64,000 nt of DNA from CAVALG01 sp045576295 (GTDB lineage Bacteria > Bacillota > Clostridia > Oscillospirales > Acutalibacteraceae), in NCBI GenBank assembly GCA_045576295.1, contig JAZNGF010000055.1, forward strand, positions 1 to 64,000, given 5' to 3'. Each line of letters starts with the position of its first letter. Within the stretch, counting starts at the first letter, position 1. Of this stretch, positions 35,701-43,064 are shown in pieces. The translations under genes were made by a program, and so were the position numbers. The notes beneath the pieces are model-generated. The model was not told the DNA's origin, searched no databases, and saw only the letters and a program-made list of their open reading frames with translations.

Positions 35701-36448
35701 GAGCCGCGTTGTAATCATTACAGATAACGAAAATGCCGACGAAAGAAAATACACCATTCCGTTCGGCTACCGCATTATCGTTCAGGAAGGTGCCGAGGTT
35801 AAAGCGGGTGACTCAATTACCGAAGGTGCAGTTTGCCCGGGTGATATCCTTGCAGTTAACGGCCCTGAAGCTGTTGAAAGGTATATCATTAAAGAGGTTC
35901 AAAGTGTTTACCGCTTACAGGGTGTTGATATCAACGATAAGCATATCGAGGTTATTGTGCGCCAGATGATGCATAAGCTTCGCATAAAAGATTCGGGAAG
36001 CACAGCTCTTATCGGCAACGCGATTTACGATAAAGAAGATGTGTGGAAGGCAAATGCCGAGGTTAAGGCAAGGATGGAAGCAGGCGAAGAAAATCTATCT
36101 TTAGCTGTAACCGAACCCACTCTCCTCGGTATTACAAAGGCGTCGTTGGCAACCGAATCGTTCTTATCTGCTGCATCATTCCAGGAAACAACCCGCGTTC
36201 TTACCGATGCCGCAATTAAAGGTAAGGTTGACCCACTATTCGGTCTTAAAGAAAACGTTATCATCGGTAAGCTTGTTCCTGCAGGTACAGGTATCTGCGC
36301 GGCTACTATTGAAGATGAAGAAGAAACCGAAAGCGATTGCCACTGCGATTGTTGCGAAGGGGAATGCGAAGCTACAACCGATGAAACTGTAGCTGTTAAC
36401 ATCGAAGAAAGCGGAATTTCTGAAGAAGAAGCAACCCCTGCAGAATAA
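32774..36448 (+). CDS. rpoC: DNA-directed RNA polymerase subunit beta'
   Basis: A 1224-residue beta' subunit. The N-terminal zinc site is CHCGKYKRVRYKGKICDKCG. The magnesium triad is in NADFDGDQMAVH, and the second zinc cluster is CRTHHGVCKKCYG. The bridge-helix and trigger-loop region includes GEPGTQLTMRTFHTGG. ATG 32774 fits AAAGGGG at 32758-32764. The C-terminus ends in an unusual acidic tail with a Cys cluster (DCHCDCCEGEC near residue 1190). I know of no such cluster in standard beta' proteins. It ends about 150 bp before rpsL. Confidence 0.97.
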   Translation: MEHIEFESIKIGLASPEQIRSWSYGEVKKPETINYRTLKPERDGLFCERIFGPQKDWECHCGKYKRVRYKGKICDKCGVEVTNSKVRRERMGSIELATPVSHIWYYKTIPSRMGLVLDVTPRVLEQVIYFSKYIVIDPGDTPLEKKQLLSEAEYNEMREKYEDDFKAGMGAESIKELLCEIDLDKECQSLKEELEGATGQKRTRLLKRLEVMEAFRLSGNRPEWMILDVLPVIPPDIRPMVQLDGGRFATSDLNDLYRRVINRNNRLKKLLELDAPDIIVRNEKRMLQEAVDALIDNGRRGKPVTGPNNRALKSLSDMLKGKQGRFRQNLLGKRVDYSGRSVIVVGPELKMYQCGLPKEMALELFKPFVMKRLVEIGAVKNIKKARKMVERADNAVWDALEIVIKDHPVFLNRAPTLHRLGIQAFEPVLVEGRAIKLHPLTCTAFNADFDGDQMAVHVPLSAEAQAEARFLMLAANNLLKPSDGKPVTVPTQDMVLGSYYLTIVQPDEKGANHVYRDVNEAIMAYGNGEVGLHAPIRVRITKNGESALVWCTVGVIIFNQSIPQDLGFVDRSVPENRFKFEISFSLKDSKANTVNSLDDIIQYKVGKKQLGKIIDACIEKHGTSETAVVLDNIKATGYKYSTKGAVTVAVADAVIPPVKAEHISEAEKKIDKVTRDYRRGFMSNDERLGQVVKIWNNATNDIGEALKDNLDEFNPIFMMADSGARGSMSQIRQLAGMRGLISNTAGKVIEVPIRANYREGLNVLEYFISSRGARKGLADTALRTADSGYLTRRLVDVAQDVIIREDDCHTEEGLMVYAIKEGNQVIEPLEERLVGRYLLHDLVDEETGEVIVDSNHMMTSDDARKITSLGIEQIEIRSILSCRTHHGVCKKCYGMNLATASPVTKGEAVGIIAAQSIGEPGTQLTMRTFHTGGIASAEDITQGLPRVEELFEARRPKRSGIIAEISGTVSFSEEKKSRVVIITDNENADERKYTIPFGYRIIVQEGAEVKAGDSITEGAVCPGDILAVNGPEAVERYIIKEVQSVYRLQGVDINDKHIEVIVRQMMHKLRIKDSGSTALIGNAIYDKEDVWKANAEVKARMEAGEENLSLAVTEPTLLGITKASLATESFLSAASFQETTRVLTDAAIKGKVDPLFGLKENVIIGKLVPAGTGICAATIEDEEETESDCHCDCCEGECEATTDETVAVNIEESGISEEEATPAE

Positions 36449-36490
36449 TCAAGGGTTAAATGCCGTAAAAATCAAAATATTCTAAAAAAA

Positions 36491-36534
36491 TATCACCAAA
36501 ACTCTTGACAAGCATAGGGTTTTGGTGATATTCT
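36491..36534 (+). promoter_or_regulatory. rpsL promoter inside a 12-bp inverted repeat
   Basis: TATCACCAAAAC (36491-36502) is repeated inverted as GTTTTGGTGATA (36519-36530). The loop contains TTGACA (36505-36510); TATTCT (36529-36534) is an 18-bp-spaced -10. As RNA the stem followed by TTCTTTATT could terminate rpoBC. As DNA it could be an operator over the str promoter. Both are possible. Confidence 0.55.
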
Positions 36535-36598
36535 TTATTAGTGTGCACAAGTGTGTAAAAAGCTTGTGAGGCACAAAAAATATGTAAGGAGGTGCGAT

Positions 36599-37018
36599 AT
36601 GCCAACCTTTAACCAGTTAGTTCGTTCAGGGCGTGAGTCCATCGAGAAGAAGGCAAAGGCTCCTGCGCTTTTAAAGGGTTACAACTCAATGAAACGCAAG
36701 ATGACCGATAACGATTCTCCTCAGAAACGCGGTGTTTGCACTGCAGTTAAAACTTCAACCCCTAAGAAGCCGAACTCTGCTTTGCGTAAGATTGCCCGTG
36801 TACGTCTTTCAAACGGAATCGAGGTTTCAGCCTACATTCCCGGTATCGGACACAATCTTCAGGAACACAGCGTTGTTCTTATCCGTGGCGGCCGTGTTAA
36901 GGACCTTCCTGGTGTGCGTTACCACATCGTAAGAGGTACACTTGATACACAGGGTGTTGCCAACAGAATGCAGTCTCGCTCAAAGTACGGCGCAAAGCGT
37001 CCGAAGGGCGGAAAGTAA
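36599..37018 (+). CDS. rpsL: 30S ribosomal protein S12
   Basis: 139 residues from ATG 36599, with AAGGAGG just upstream. It is a decoding-centre protein of the small subunit. Highly conserved MPTFNQLVRSGRE, TSTPKKPNSALRKIARV and GGRVKDLPGVRYHIVRG are present. The streptomycin-related lysines (in TPKKPNS and GRVKDLP) are wild type. It is the first gene of the str block (rpsL-rpsG-fusA, then tuf). No L7Ae-type gene lies between rpoC and rpsL, unlike in Bacillus. Confidence 0.97.
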   Translation: MPTFNQLVRSGRESIEKKAKAPALLKGYNSMKRKMTDNDSPQKRGVCTAVKTSTPKKPNSALRKIARVRLSNGIEVSAYIPGIGHNLQEHSVVLIRGGRVKDLPGVRYHIVRGTLDTQGVANRMQSRSKYGAKRPKGGK

Positions 37019-37026
37019 TTTCTTTT

Positions 37027-37160
37027 TTGACGAATTCTAAATCGCAAAAATCAAGCGATGTTATATATAGATGGGATAATTGCCTATCGGGTAACATATT
37101 TCGCTTGGTGCTGACGGGATTTGTCGCTCGAGTACCTATGATATCATTACTATGAAGGAG
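37027..37160 (+). promoter_or_regulatory. rpsL-rpsG intercistronic structured region
   Basis: The 150-bp gap can fold: AAGCGA plus TGTTA (37054-37065) face TAACA and TCGCTT further on (about 37090-37109). In E. coli S7 represses its operon by binding the S12-S7 spacer, so this is a natural place for similar feedback. No resemblance to the S7 rRNA site has been shown. Confidence 0.3.
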
Positions 37161-37169
37161 GGAATGCAA

Positions 37170-37640
37170 GTGCCGAGAAGAGGTTTTGTCGCAAAACGCG
37201 ATGTTTTACCCGATCCGCTTTATAATTCCAAAACCGTTACACGCCTTATCAATAACATCATGTTAGATGGTAAAAAGGGTGTAGCACAGAAAATCGTATA
37301 TGGTGCGTTCGACATCATTTCGGAAAAAACCGGAAAGAACCCTATTGAGGTTTTCGAACAGGCAATGGATAACGTTATGCCTCAGTTAGAGGTTAAGGCT
37401 GTCCGTAAGGGCGGTGCAACCTATCAGGTACCTTTCGAGGTCCGCGCTGAAAGAAAGCAGACTTTAGGTCTTCGTTGGTTAACAACCTACAGCCGTAACC
37501 GTTCAGAAAGAACCATGAAGGAAAGATTAGCAGCTGAAATTATCGATGCTACAAACGGCATGGGTAACGCTGTTAAGAAGCGTGAAGACACTCACAAGAT
37601 GGCTGAAGCTAATAAGGCTTTTGCTCACTACGGTTGGTAA
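37170..37640 (+). CDS. rpsG: 30S ribosomal protein S7
   Basis: 156 residues starting at GTG 37170 (PRRGFVAKRDVLPDP), seven bases after AAGGAGGG; the earlier in-frame ATG at 37152 overlaps that ribosome site. It nucleates the 30S head and contacts E-site tRNA. Conserved VTRLINNIMLDGKKG, GGATYQVPFEV and RSERTMKERLAAE are present. Followed by fusA after 49 bp. Confidence 0.97.
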   Translation: MPRRGFVAKRDVLPDPLYNSKTVTRLINNIMLDGKKGVAQKIVYGAFDIISEKTGKNPIEVFEQAMDNVMPQLEVKAVRKGGATYQVPFEVRAERKQTLGLRWLTTYSRNRSERTMKERLAAEIIDATNGMGNAVKKREDTHKMAEANKAFAHYGW

Positions 37641-37689
37641 GCCATAAATATTTATGATTCGCCGCTAAAGCGGCAGAATGGAGACTTAT

Positions 37690-39768
37690 ATGCCAAGAAA
37701 AATATCTCTTGAAATGACAAGAAATATTGGTATTATGGCGCACATTGACGCAGGTAAAACTACCACAACAGAGCGTATTTTGTTCTATACAGGTATCAAC
37801 CGTAAATTGGGTGAAACCCATGACGGCGCGTCAACCATGGACTGGATGGAGCAGGAACAGGAGAGAGGTATCACAATCACCTCTGCTGCAACAACTTGTT
37901 TTTGGAAAGACCATCGTATCAATATTATCGACACCCCCGGACACGTTGACTTCACTGTAGAAGTTCAGCGTTCACTCCGCGTACTTGACGGTTCTGTTAC
38001 CGTTCTTTGCGCTAAGGGCGGTGTTGAACCCCAGTCTGAAACCGTTTGGAGACAGGCTGACGAATACCGCGTTCCCAGAATGATCTATGTTAACAAGATG
38101 GACATTATGGGCGCAGATTTCTACAACGTTTTAGGAATGATCAAAGATCGTTTCAACTGCAACGCAGTTCCGATTCAGTTACCTATCGGTTCTGAAGATA
38201 CATTCAAGGGTATCGTTGACCTTATCAACAACCAGGCTATTGTTTATTATGATGACCTTGGTAAAGATGTAAGGAGCGAAGAAATCCCTGAAGAAATGAA
38301 GGAACTTGCTAATAAATACAGAACCGAGCTTATTGAGTCTATCGTTGAACAAGACGAAGAGCTCATGGAGAAGTATTTCGAAGGTGAAGAACCCTCTGTT
38401 GAACAGATGAAGAAGGTTATCCGTAAAGCAACAATCGCTAACGAAATGGTTCCCATCTGCTGTGGTACATCATACCGCAACAAGGGTGTTCAGCCGCTTC
38501 TCGATGCTGTTGTTGACTTTATGCCCGCACCGACCGACATTCCTTCAATCAAGGGTGTAAACCCCGACACTGATGAGGATGAAGAGCGTCATGCATCTGA
38601 CAGCGAGCCTTTCTCAGCTCTCGCTTTCAAGATCGCAACCGACCCGTACGTTGGTAAAATCTGCTTCTTCCGTGTATATTCGGGTTCTGTTGATGCAGGC
38701 TCGAACGTTCACAACTCTGTTAAAGATAATAAAGAAAGAATCGGACGTATTCTTCAGATGCACGCAAACCACAGAGAAGATATTGAAACCTGCTATTCAG
38801 GTGATATAGCTGCTGCTGTTGGTCTTAAGAACACCACAACAGGTGATACTTTGTGTGATCCTGCACATCCGATTATTCTTGAATCAATGAACTTCCCCGA
38901 ACCGGTTATTCGTGTTGCTATTGAACCGAAAACTAAAGCCGGTCAGGAGAAGATGGGTATAGCTCTTGCAAAACTTGCTGAAGAAGATCCGACCTTCAAG
39001 GCTTACACCGATGAAGAAACAGGTCAGACCATTATTGCAGGTATGGGTGAGCTCCACCTTGAAATTATTGTTGACCGTCTCCTTCGCGAATTCAAGGTTG
39101 AGGCAAACGTTGGTGCGCCTCAGGTTGCTTACAAAGAAAGCGTTCGCACAAAGGTTGACCATGAAACCAAGTACAAGAGACAGTCTGGTGGTTCAGGTCA
39201 ATACGGTCACGTTAAGATTATTCTTGAGCCTAACGAAACCGGTAAGGGTTACGAGTTCACAAACGCTGTAACCGGCGGTTCAATTCCGAAAGAATTTATC
39301 GGTCCTGTTGACGCTGGTATCCAAAGCGCACTTAAGGCCGGTGTTCTTGCTGGCTACCCCGTAGTTGGCGTTAAGGTAACACTTTACGATGGTTCATACC
39401 ACGAGGTTGACTCTTCAGAAATGGCGTTTAAGATTGCTGGTTCGATGGCATTCAAAGAAGCTGCAAGAAAAGCTGATCCTGTACTTCTTGAGCCTATCAT
39501 GAAGGTTACAGTTATTGTTCCTGAAGACTACATGGGCGACGTTATCGGCGACCTTAACTCTCGCCGTGGCGAAATCCAAGGCTTCGAGGACAGAACAGGC
39601 GGTATCAAGCAGATCAATGCTCGCGTTCCGCTTGGCGATATGTTCGGCTACGCAACCGACCTTCGTTCTAAAACACAGGGCCGCGGCCAATATGTTATGG
39701 AACCCGACGGTTACAAAGAAGTTCCGAAATCAATCGCAGAAAAAATTATTTCGGCTCGTGCGAAATAA
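37690..39768 (+). CDS. fusA: Elongation factor G
   Basis: A 692-residue translocation GTPase. G1 is AHIDAGKTTTTERIL, G2 is around QERGITITSAATT, G3 is DTPGHVDFT, and G4 is NKMD. Domains II-V follow, with GMGELHLEI and domain IV KRQSGGSGQYGHV. ATG 37690 follows GGAG at 37680-37683. The common fusidic-acid-contact regions look ordinary. The gene is third in the str block. Confidence 0.97.
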   Translation: MPRKISLEMTRNIGIMAHIDAGKTTTTERILFYTGINRKLGETHDGASTMDWMEQEQERGITITSAATTCFWKDHRINIIDTPGHVDFTVEVQRSLRVLDGSVTVLCAKGGVEPQSETVWRQADEYRVPRMIYVNKMDIMGADFYNVLGMIKDRFNCNAVPIQLPIGSEDTFKGIVDLINNQAIVYYDDLGKDVRSEEIPEEMKELANKYRTELIESIVEQDEELMEKYFEGEEPSVEQMKKVIRKATIANEMVPICCGTSYRNKGVQPLLDAVVDFMPAPTDIPSIKGVNPDTDEDEERHASDSEPFSALAFKIATDPYVGKICFFRVYSGSVDAGSNVHNSVKDNKERIGRILQMHANHREDIETCYSGDIAAAVGLKNTTTGDTLCDPAHPIILESMNFPEPVIRVAIEPKTKAGQEKMGIALAKLAEEDPTFKAYTDEETGQTIIAGMGELHLEIIVDRLLREFKVEANVGAPQVAYKESVRTKVDHETKYKRQSGGSGQYGHVKIILEPNETGKGYEFTNAVTGGSIPKEFIGPVDAGIQSALKAGVLAGYPVVGVKVTLYDGSYHEVDSSEMAFKIAGSMAFKEAARKADPVLLEPIMKVTVIVPEDYMGDVIGDLNSRRGEIQGFEDRTGGIKQINARVPLGDMFGYATDLRSKTQGRGQYVMEPDGYKEVPKSIAEKIISARAK

Positions 39769-39781
39769 TAACAAATTTCTC

Positions 39782-39810
39782 TTGAATTATTTAGAGAAGT
39801 TTGATAAACT
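39782..39810 (+). promoter_or_regulatory. Possible internal promoter of tuf
   Basis: TTGAAT (39782-39787), a 17-bp spacer and TAAACT (39805-39810) in the fusA-tuf gap; a short dyad TTCTCT/AGAGAA overlaps it. Separate tuf promoters are common, but this one is weak. Confidence 0.4.
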
Positions 39811-39862
39811 AATTAATAATAGGCGTTCAGCTTAAAATTAAAAATTTAAGGAGGAATTTCCA

Positions 39863-41059
39863 ATGGCAAAGGCAAAATTCGAAAGAACCAAACCGCACGT
39901 TAACATTGGTACCATCGGCCACGTTGACCATGGTAAGACAACATTAACAGCTGCTATCACAAAGTATCTCTCATTAAAGGGTCAGGCACAGTTTGAAGAC
40001 TATGCAAACATCGATAAGGCTCCTGAAGAGAGAGAGCGTGGTATCACAATCAACACAGCTCACGTTGAGTATGAGACCGACAACCGTCACTATGCACACG
40101 TTGACTGCCCCGGACACGCTGACTATGTAAAGAACATGATCACCGGTGCTGCTCAGATGGACGGTGCTATCCTCGTTATCGCTTCAACTGATGGTCCTAT
40201 GGCTCAGACTAAAGAACACCTTCTCCTTGCTCGTCAGGTAGGCGTTCCTTACATCGTTGTATTCATGAACAAGGTTGACCAGGTTGACGACCCCGAACTT
40301 CTCGAGCTCGTTGAAATGGAAATCCGTGAAACTCTTGACAAGTACGAATTCCCCGGCGATGATACACCTATCATCAAGGGTTCTGCTTTAAAGGCTCTTG
40401 AAGCTCCTAACGACACAAGTGATGCTGCTTATGCTCCTATCGCTGAACTTATGGATGCTGTTGATAGCTACATCCCCACACCTGACCGTAAGGCTGACCT
40501 TCCTTTCATCATGCCTATCGAGGATATCTTCACAATCACAGGTCGTGGTACAGTTGCTACCGGTAGAGTAGAGCGTGGACAGCTCAAAACTGGTGAAGAA
40601 GTTGAAATCGTTGGTATCAGAGAAACAGCTAAGACAGTTGTTACAGGTATCGAAATGTTCCGTAAACTTCTCGACTACGCTGAAGCAGGCGATAACATTG
40701 GTGCTCTTCTCCGTGGTGTTCAGAGAACTGAAATCGAACGTGGACAGGTTCTTTGCAAACCGGGTTCAATCAACCCCCACACAAAGTTCCATGGTCAGGT
40801 TTATATTCTTACTAAAGAAGAAGGCGGCCGTCATACACCGTTCTTCAACAACTATCGTCCTCAGTTCTACTTCAGAACAACCGACGTTACAGGCGTTATT
40901 TCACTCCCCGCAGGTACAGAAATGTGCATGCCTGGTGATAACGTAGAGATGCACGTTGAGCTTATCACACCTATCACTATTGAAGAAGGTCTCCGTTTCG
41001 CTATCCGTGAAGGTGGCCGTACAGTAGGTTCAGGCGTTGTTACAGCTATCAATGCTTAA
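39863..41059 (+). CDS. tuf: Elongation factor Tu
   Basis: A 398-residue GTPase that delivers aminoacyl-tRNA to the ribosome. G1 is GHVDHGKTTLTAAI, G2 is ERERGITINTAHVEYE, G3 is DCPGHADYVKNM, and NKVDQVDD is G4. Domains II and III are complete, ending GRTVGSGVVTAI. AAGGAGG lies upstream of the ATG. Codon use here is the most biased in the window (CTC, GTT, GGT rich), as expected for a very highly expressed gene. It closes the str block and is followed by a strong terminator. Confidence 0.98.
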   Translation: MAKAKFERTKPHVNIGTIGHVDHGKTTLTAAITKYLSLKGQAQFEDYANIDKAPEERERGITINTAHVEYETDNRHYAHVDCPGHADYVKNMITGAAQMDGAILVIASTDGPMAQTKEHLLLARQVGVPYIVVFMNKVDQVDDPELLELVEMEIRETLDKYEFPGDDTPIIKGSALKALEAPNDTSDAAYAPIAELMDAVDSYIPTPDRKADLPFIMPIEDIFTITGRGTVATGRVERGQLKTGEEVEIVGIRETAKTVVTGIEMFRKLLDYAEAGDNIGALLRGVQRTEIERGQVLCKPGSINPHTKFHGQVYILTKEEGGRHTPFFNNYRPQFYFRTTDVTGVISLPAGTEMCMPGDNVEMHVELITPITIEEGLRFAIREGGRTVGSGVVTAINA

Positions 41060-41077
41060 TTTCTAATTAGCTTTTTA

Positions 41078-41116
41078 AATCACTGCTCACTTTATGTGGG
41101 CAGTGATTTTTTTGTT
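41078..41116 (+). terminator. Terminator of tuf
   Basis: AATCACTGCTCAC (41078-41090), TTTAT loop, GTGGGCAGTGATT, then a T run to 41113. Confidence 0.9.
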
Positions 41117-41122
41117 GTACGC

Positions 41123-41146
41123 AAAAAGCACCGCTGTGCGGTGCTT
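41123..41146 (-). terminator. Terminator of pgeF (minus strand)
   Basis: AAGCACCGC, TGT loop, GCGGTGCTT (41126-41146). On the minus strand it is followed by TTTTT and lies about 20 bases after the pgeF stop. Confidence 0.8.
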
Positions 41147-41167
41147 AAAAGTTAACGTGTTATAAAT

Positions 41168-41998
41168 TTATAATTCTTTTAATGCTATCAATGCGGCGTT
41201 GTTGCCGCGTTTGCCTGCCGCCCCGCGGTGCGAATGAAAATCGGCACATAGGCACTTTGTGCATAAATCGGTTATTGTAATATTTTCTTTTGGTATTCCT
41301 GCGCTCTCTAATATCAGCGCGTTGGTTTTTTGAAGGTCGATGTTATATTTGCCGCCCGCTTTTTCGATGCAGATGTCGTTAATATTAACGCAGTCAAGGT
41401 TTTTGAATTCTTCATAAACGGGTTCATCAACCTCAAAACAACATTGTTTTATCGAGGGCGCAATGCCCACCAATATATCTTTTGGGTTGCAGCCGAATTC
41501 GCGCGCCATTTTTTCGGTAGTCAGTTTGCCTATTTTACCAACCGTTCCGCGCCAGCCTGCGTGTGATGCGGCGATTACCTTTTTTACAGGGTCTAAAAAC
41601 AATAGTGGTACGCAGTCGGCATATTGTGTTACTAAAACAATCCCCGGGACATTTGTAACAAGCCCGTCGATATTTTCATAATCGCGCTCTCGGGTTATGC
41701 CTTTGCCTGCGTCTGCCTCGGTAACCGTTTTAAGGTTTACAGTATGTGTTTGGTGCGATAAAACGCAGTTTTCGGGTTTAACATTAATGGCGCTGCATAT
41801 GCGATTGTAGTTTTCTAAAACATTTTCTTTTGTATCACCATTTGTAAAGCTCATATTCGTTTGGCTGTAAATGCCACTGCTTACGCCGCCGTGACGCGTG
41901 GTAAAAGCATGATTAACAACACCCGTGTTTTCAAAAGACTTAAAGGTTATGTATTCAAGCTTGCCTTTTTTGTTTATATTTAAAACCTTGCTTTCCAA
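41168..41998 (-). CDS. pgeF: Peptidoglycan editing factor / laccase-domain purine nucleosidase family
   Basis: A protein of about 276 residues in the YfiH/PgeF (DUF152, LACC1-like) family. It carries AFTTRHGGVSSG, SHQTHTVN, the metal-site Cys in YADCVPLLFLD and SHAGWRGTVGKIG, giving His-Cys-His zinc ligands. Members remove wrong residues from muropeptide precursors (PgeF) or phosphorolyse purine nucleosides. The TTG at 41998 is preferred since GGAG sits nine bases upstream of it. The ATG at 42007 touches that GGAG, and an ATG pair at 42034 lies inside a hairpin. It runs toward tuf and converges on it. Confidence 0.85.
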   Translation of the reverse strand: MESKVLNINKKGKLEYITFKSFENTGVVNHAFTTRHGGVSSGIYSQTNMSFTNGDTKENVLENYNRICSAINVKPENCVLSHQTHTVNLKTVTEADAGKGITRERDYENIDGLVTNVPGIVLVTQYADCVPLLFLDPVKKVIAASHAGWRGTVGKIGKLTTEKMAREFGCNPKDILVGIAPSIKQCCFEVDEPVYEEFKNLDCVNINDICIEKAGGKYNIDLQKTNALILESAGIPKENITITDLCTKCLCADFHSHRGAAGKRGNNAALIALKEL

Positions 41999-42024
41999 GT
42001 TTATCATCTCCGCTTGTTTTATAT

Positions 42025-42058
42025 AAAGCATCATAACAGTATAAAGTTATGATGCTTT
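42025..42058 (-). terminator. Hairpin between the MBL gene and pgeF
   Basis: A perfect 13-bp stem, AAAGCATCATAAC and GTTATGATGCTTT, around AGTATAAA. It is AT-rich. It could end the upstream minus-strand MBL transcript or partly insulate pgeF; the T tail on the minus strand is poor. Confidence 0.5.
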
Positions 42059-42070
42059 TGTTGTTTTTAG

Positions 42071-42973
42071 TTATTTTTCTTGCGAAACAGTATAATTATT
42101 ACCTTTGCATTCAACCTTTACAGTTCCGTTAAGGTCGGTTCTGTAAACATCGGTGCCCATATCATCATACAAATCAAGAATCTCATCGTGAGGGTGACCA
42201 TATCGGTTGCCTTCGCCACACGAAATAATCCCAACAGTGGGGGATACATTTTTGATGAAGTTTTTACTGCTTGATGTGGTGCTGCCGTGATGCCCAATTT
42301 TTAAAATATCGGCATCAATGTCATAACCGTCGGAAATAATTTGTGATTCATTTTTAGCTTCAGCATCGGCCATAAAAAGGAATTTAATATCGTTAAATTG
42401 CAGCCTAATAACGGCCGAATAAAGATTAAGGTTGCCATAATCAGTGCCGTTTGGTGATATACATTCGGCGGTGATGCCTTCTTCTTTTAATATAATGGTT
42501 CCCGCTTTGGCTTCGTTAACGGCGCAACCTTCGTTCAGAACGGCAGTTAAAAAATGCTCGTAAACCCTTGTTGTGGGAGTGTCGGCTTCTGAAATATTCG
42601 GCATAAACACCTCGCCCACCGTGAAGTTTTCTAAAACATCGGCAAGCCCGCCAATGTGATCTTCGTGAGGGTGGGTAGCCACCAGTAAATCTATGGTTTC
42701 AATGCCAAGGTTTGAAATGTAATTGATTAAATTATATGAATTATATTGAGGGCCGCCGTCGATTAGCATTGTTTTACCGTCGGGGAAGGTGATCAGTGAA
42801 CTGTCGCCCTGATCAACATCAATATAATGCACCGTTAAAACATCGCTTTCGGGCAGGGTGGTGGATACGATTTCACCTAAATTAAAAGAGCAGGCTGATA
42901 ATGAACAACTCAGTACAATTAGGCATAACACAAGTGATAATAATCGCTTGAATGGTTTATCGGCTTTGTTCAT
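42071..42973 (-). CDS. ComEC/Rec2-like metallo-beta-lactamase-fold lipoprotein
   Basis: A 300-residue exported lipoprotein. The signal has a lipobox CSLSACS with the lipid Cys near residue 28. The mature part is a metallo-beta-lactamase hydrolase of the ComEC C-terminal type: HYIDVDQGDSSLI, THPHEDHIGGL (HxHxDH metal motif), FMADAEAKNE, KIGHHGSTTSSS and RYGHPHDE. It lacks the ComEC membrane channel, so it is a stand-alone extracytoplasmic nuclease or phosphodiesterase. ATG 42973 is chosen with AAAGGGG upstream. Substrate unknown. Confidence 0.85.
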   Translation of the reverse strand: MNKADKPFKRLLSLVLCLIVLSCSLSACSFNLGEIVSTTLPESDVLTVHYIDVDQGDSSLITFPDGKTMLIDGGPQYNSYNLINYISNLGIETIDLLVATHPHEDHIGGLADVLENFTVGEVFMPNISEADTPTTRVYEHFLTAVLNEGCAVNEAKAGTIILKEEGITAECISPNGTDYGNLNLYSAVIRLQFNDIKFLFMADAEAKNESQIISDGYDIDADILKIGHHGSTTSSSKNFIKNVSPTVGIISCGEGNRYGHPHDEILDLYDDMGTDVYRTDLNGTVKVECKGNNYTVSQEK

Positions 42974-43064
42974 ATTATCTGCCCCTTTCAAATTTTTAAC
43001 ACTTGGGTGAAAAATATCGGCAGAACCGATGCCTGTTATCAGGCTCTCAGTGCTGCCGAAGATT

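Noticed and set aside
37027..37067. Promoter between rpsL and rpsG (TTGACG with TATATA)
   Set aside because: The two boxes are 29 bp apart, far from the required 16-18 bp spacing.
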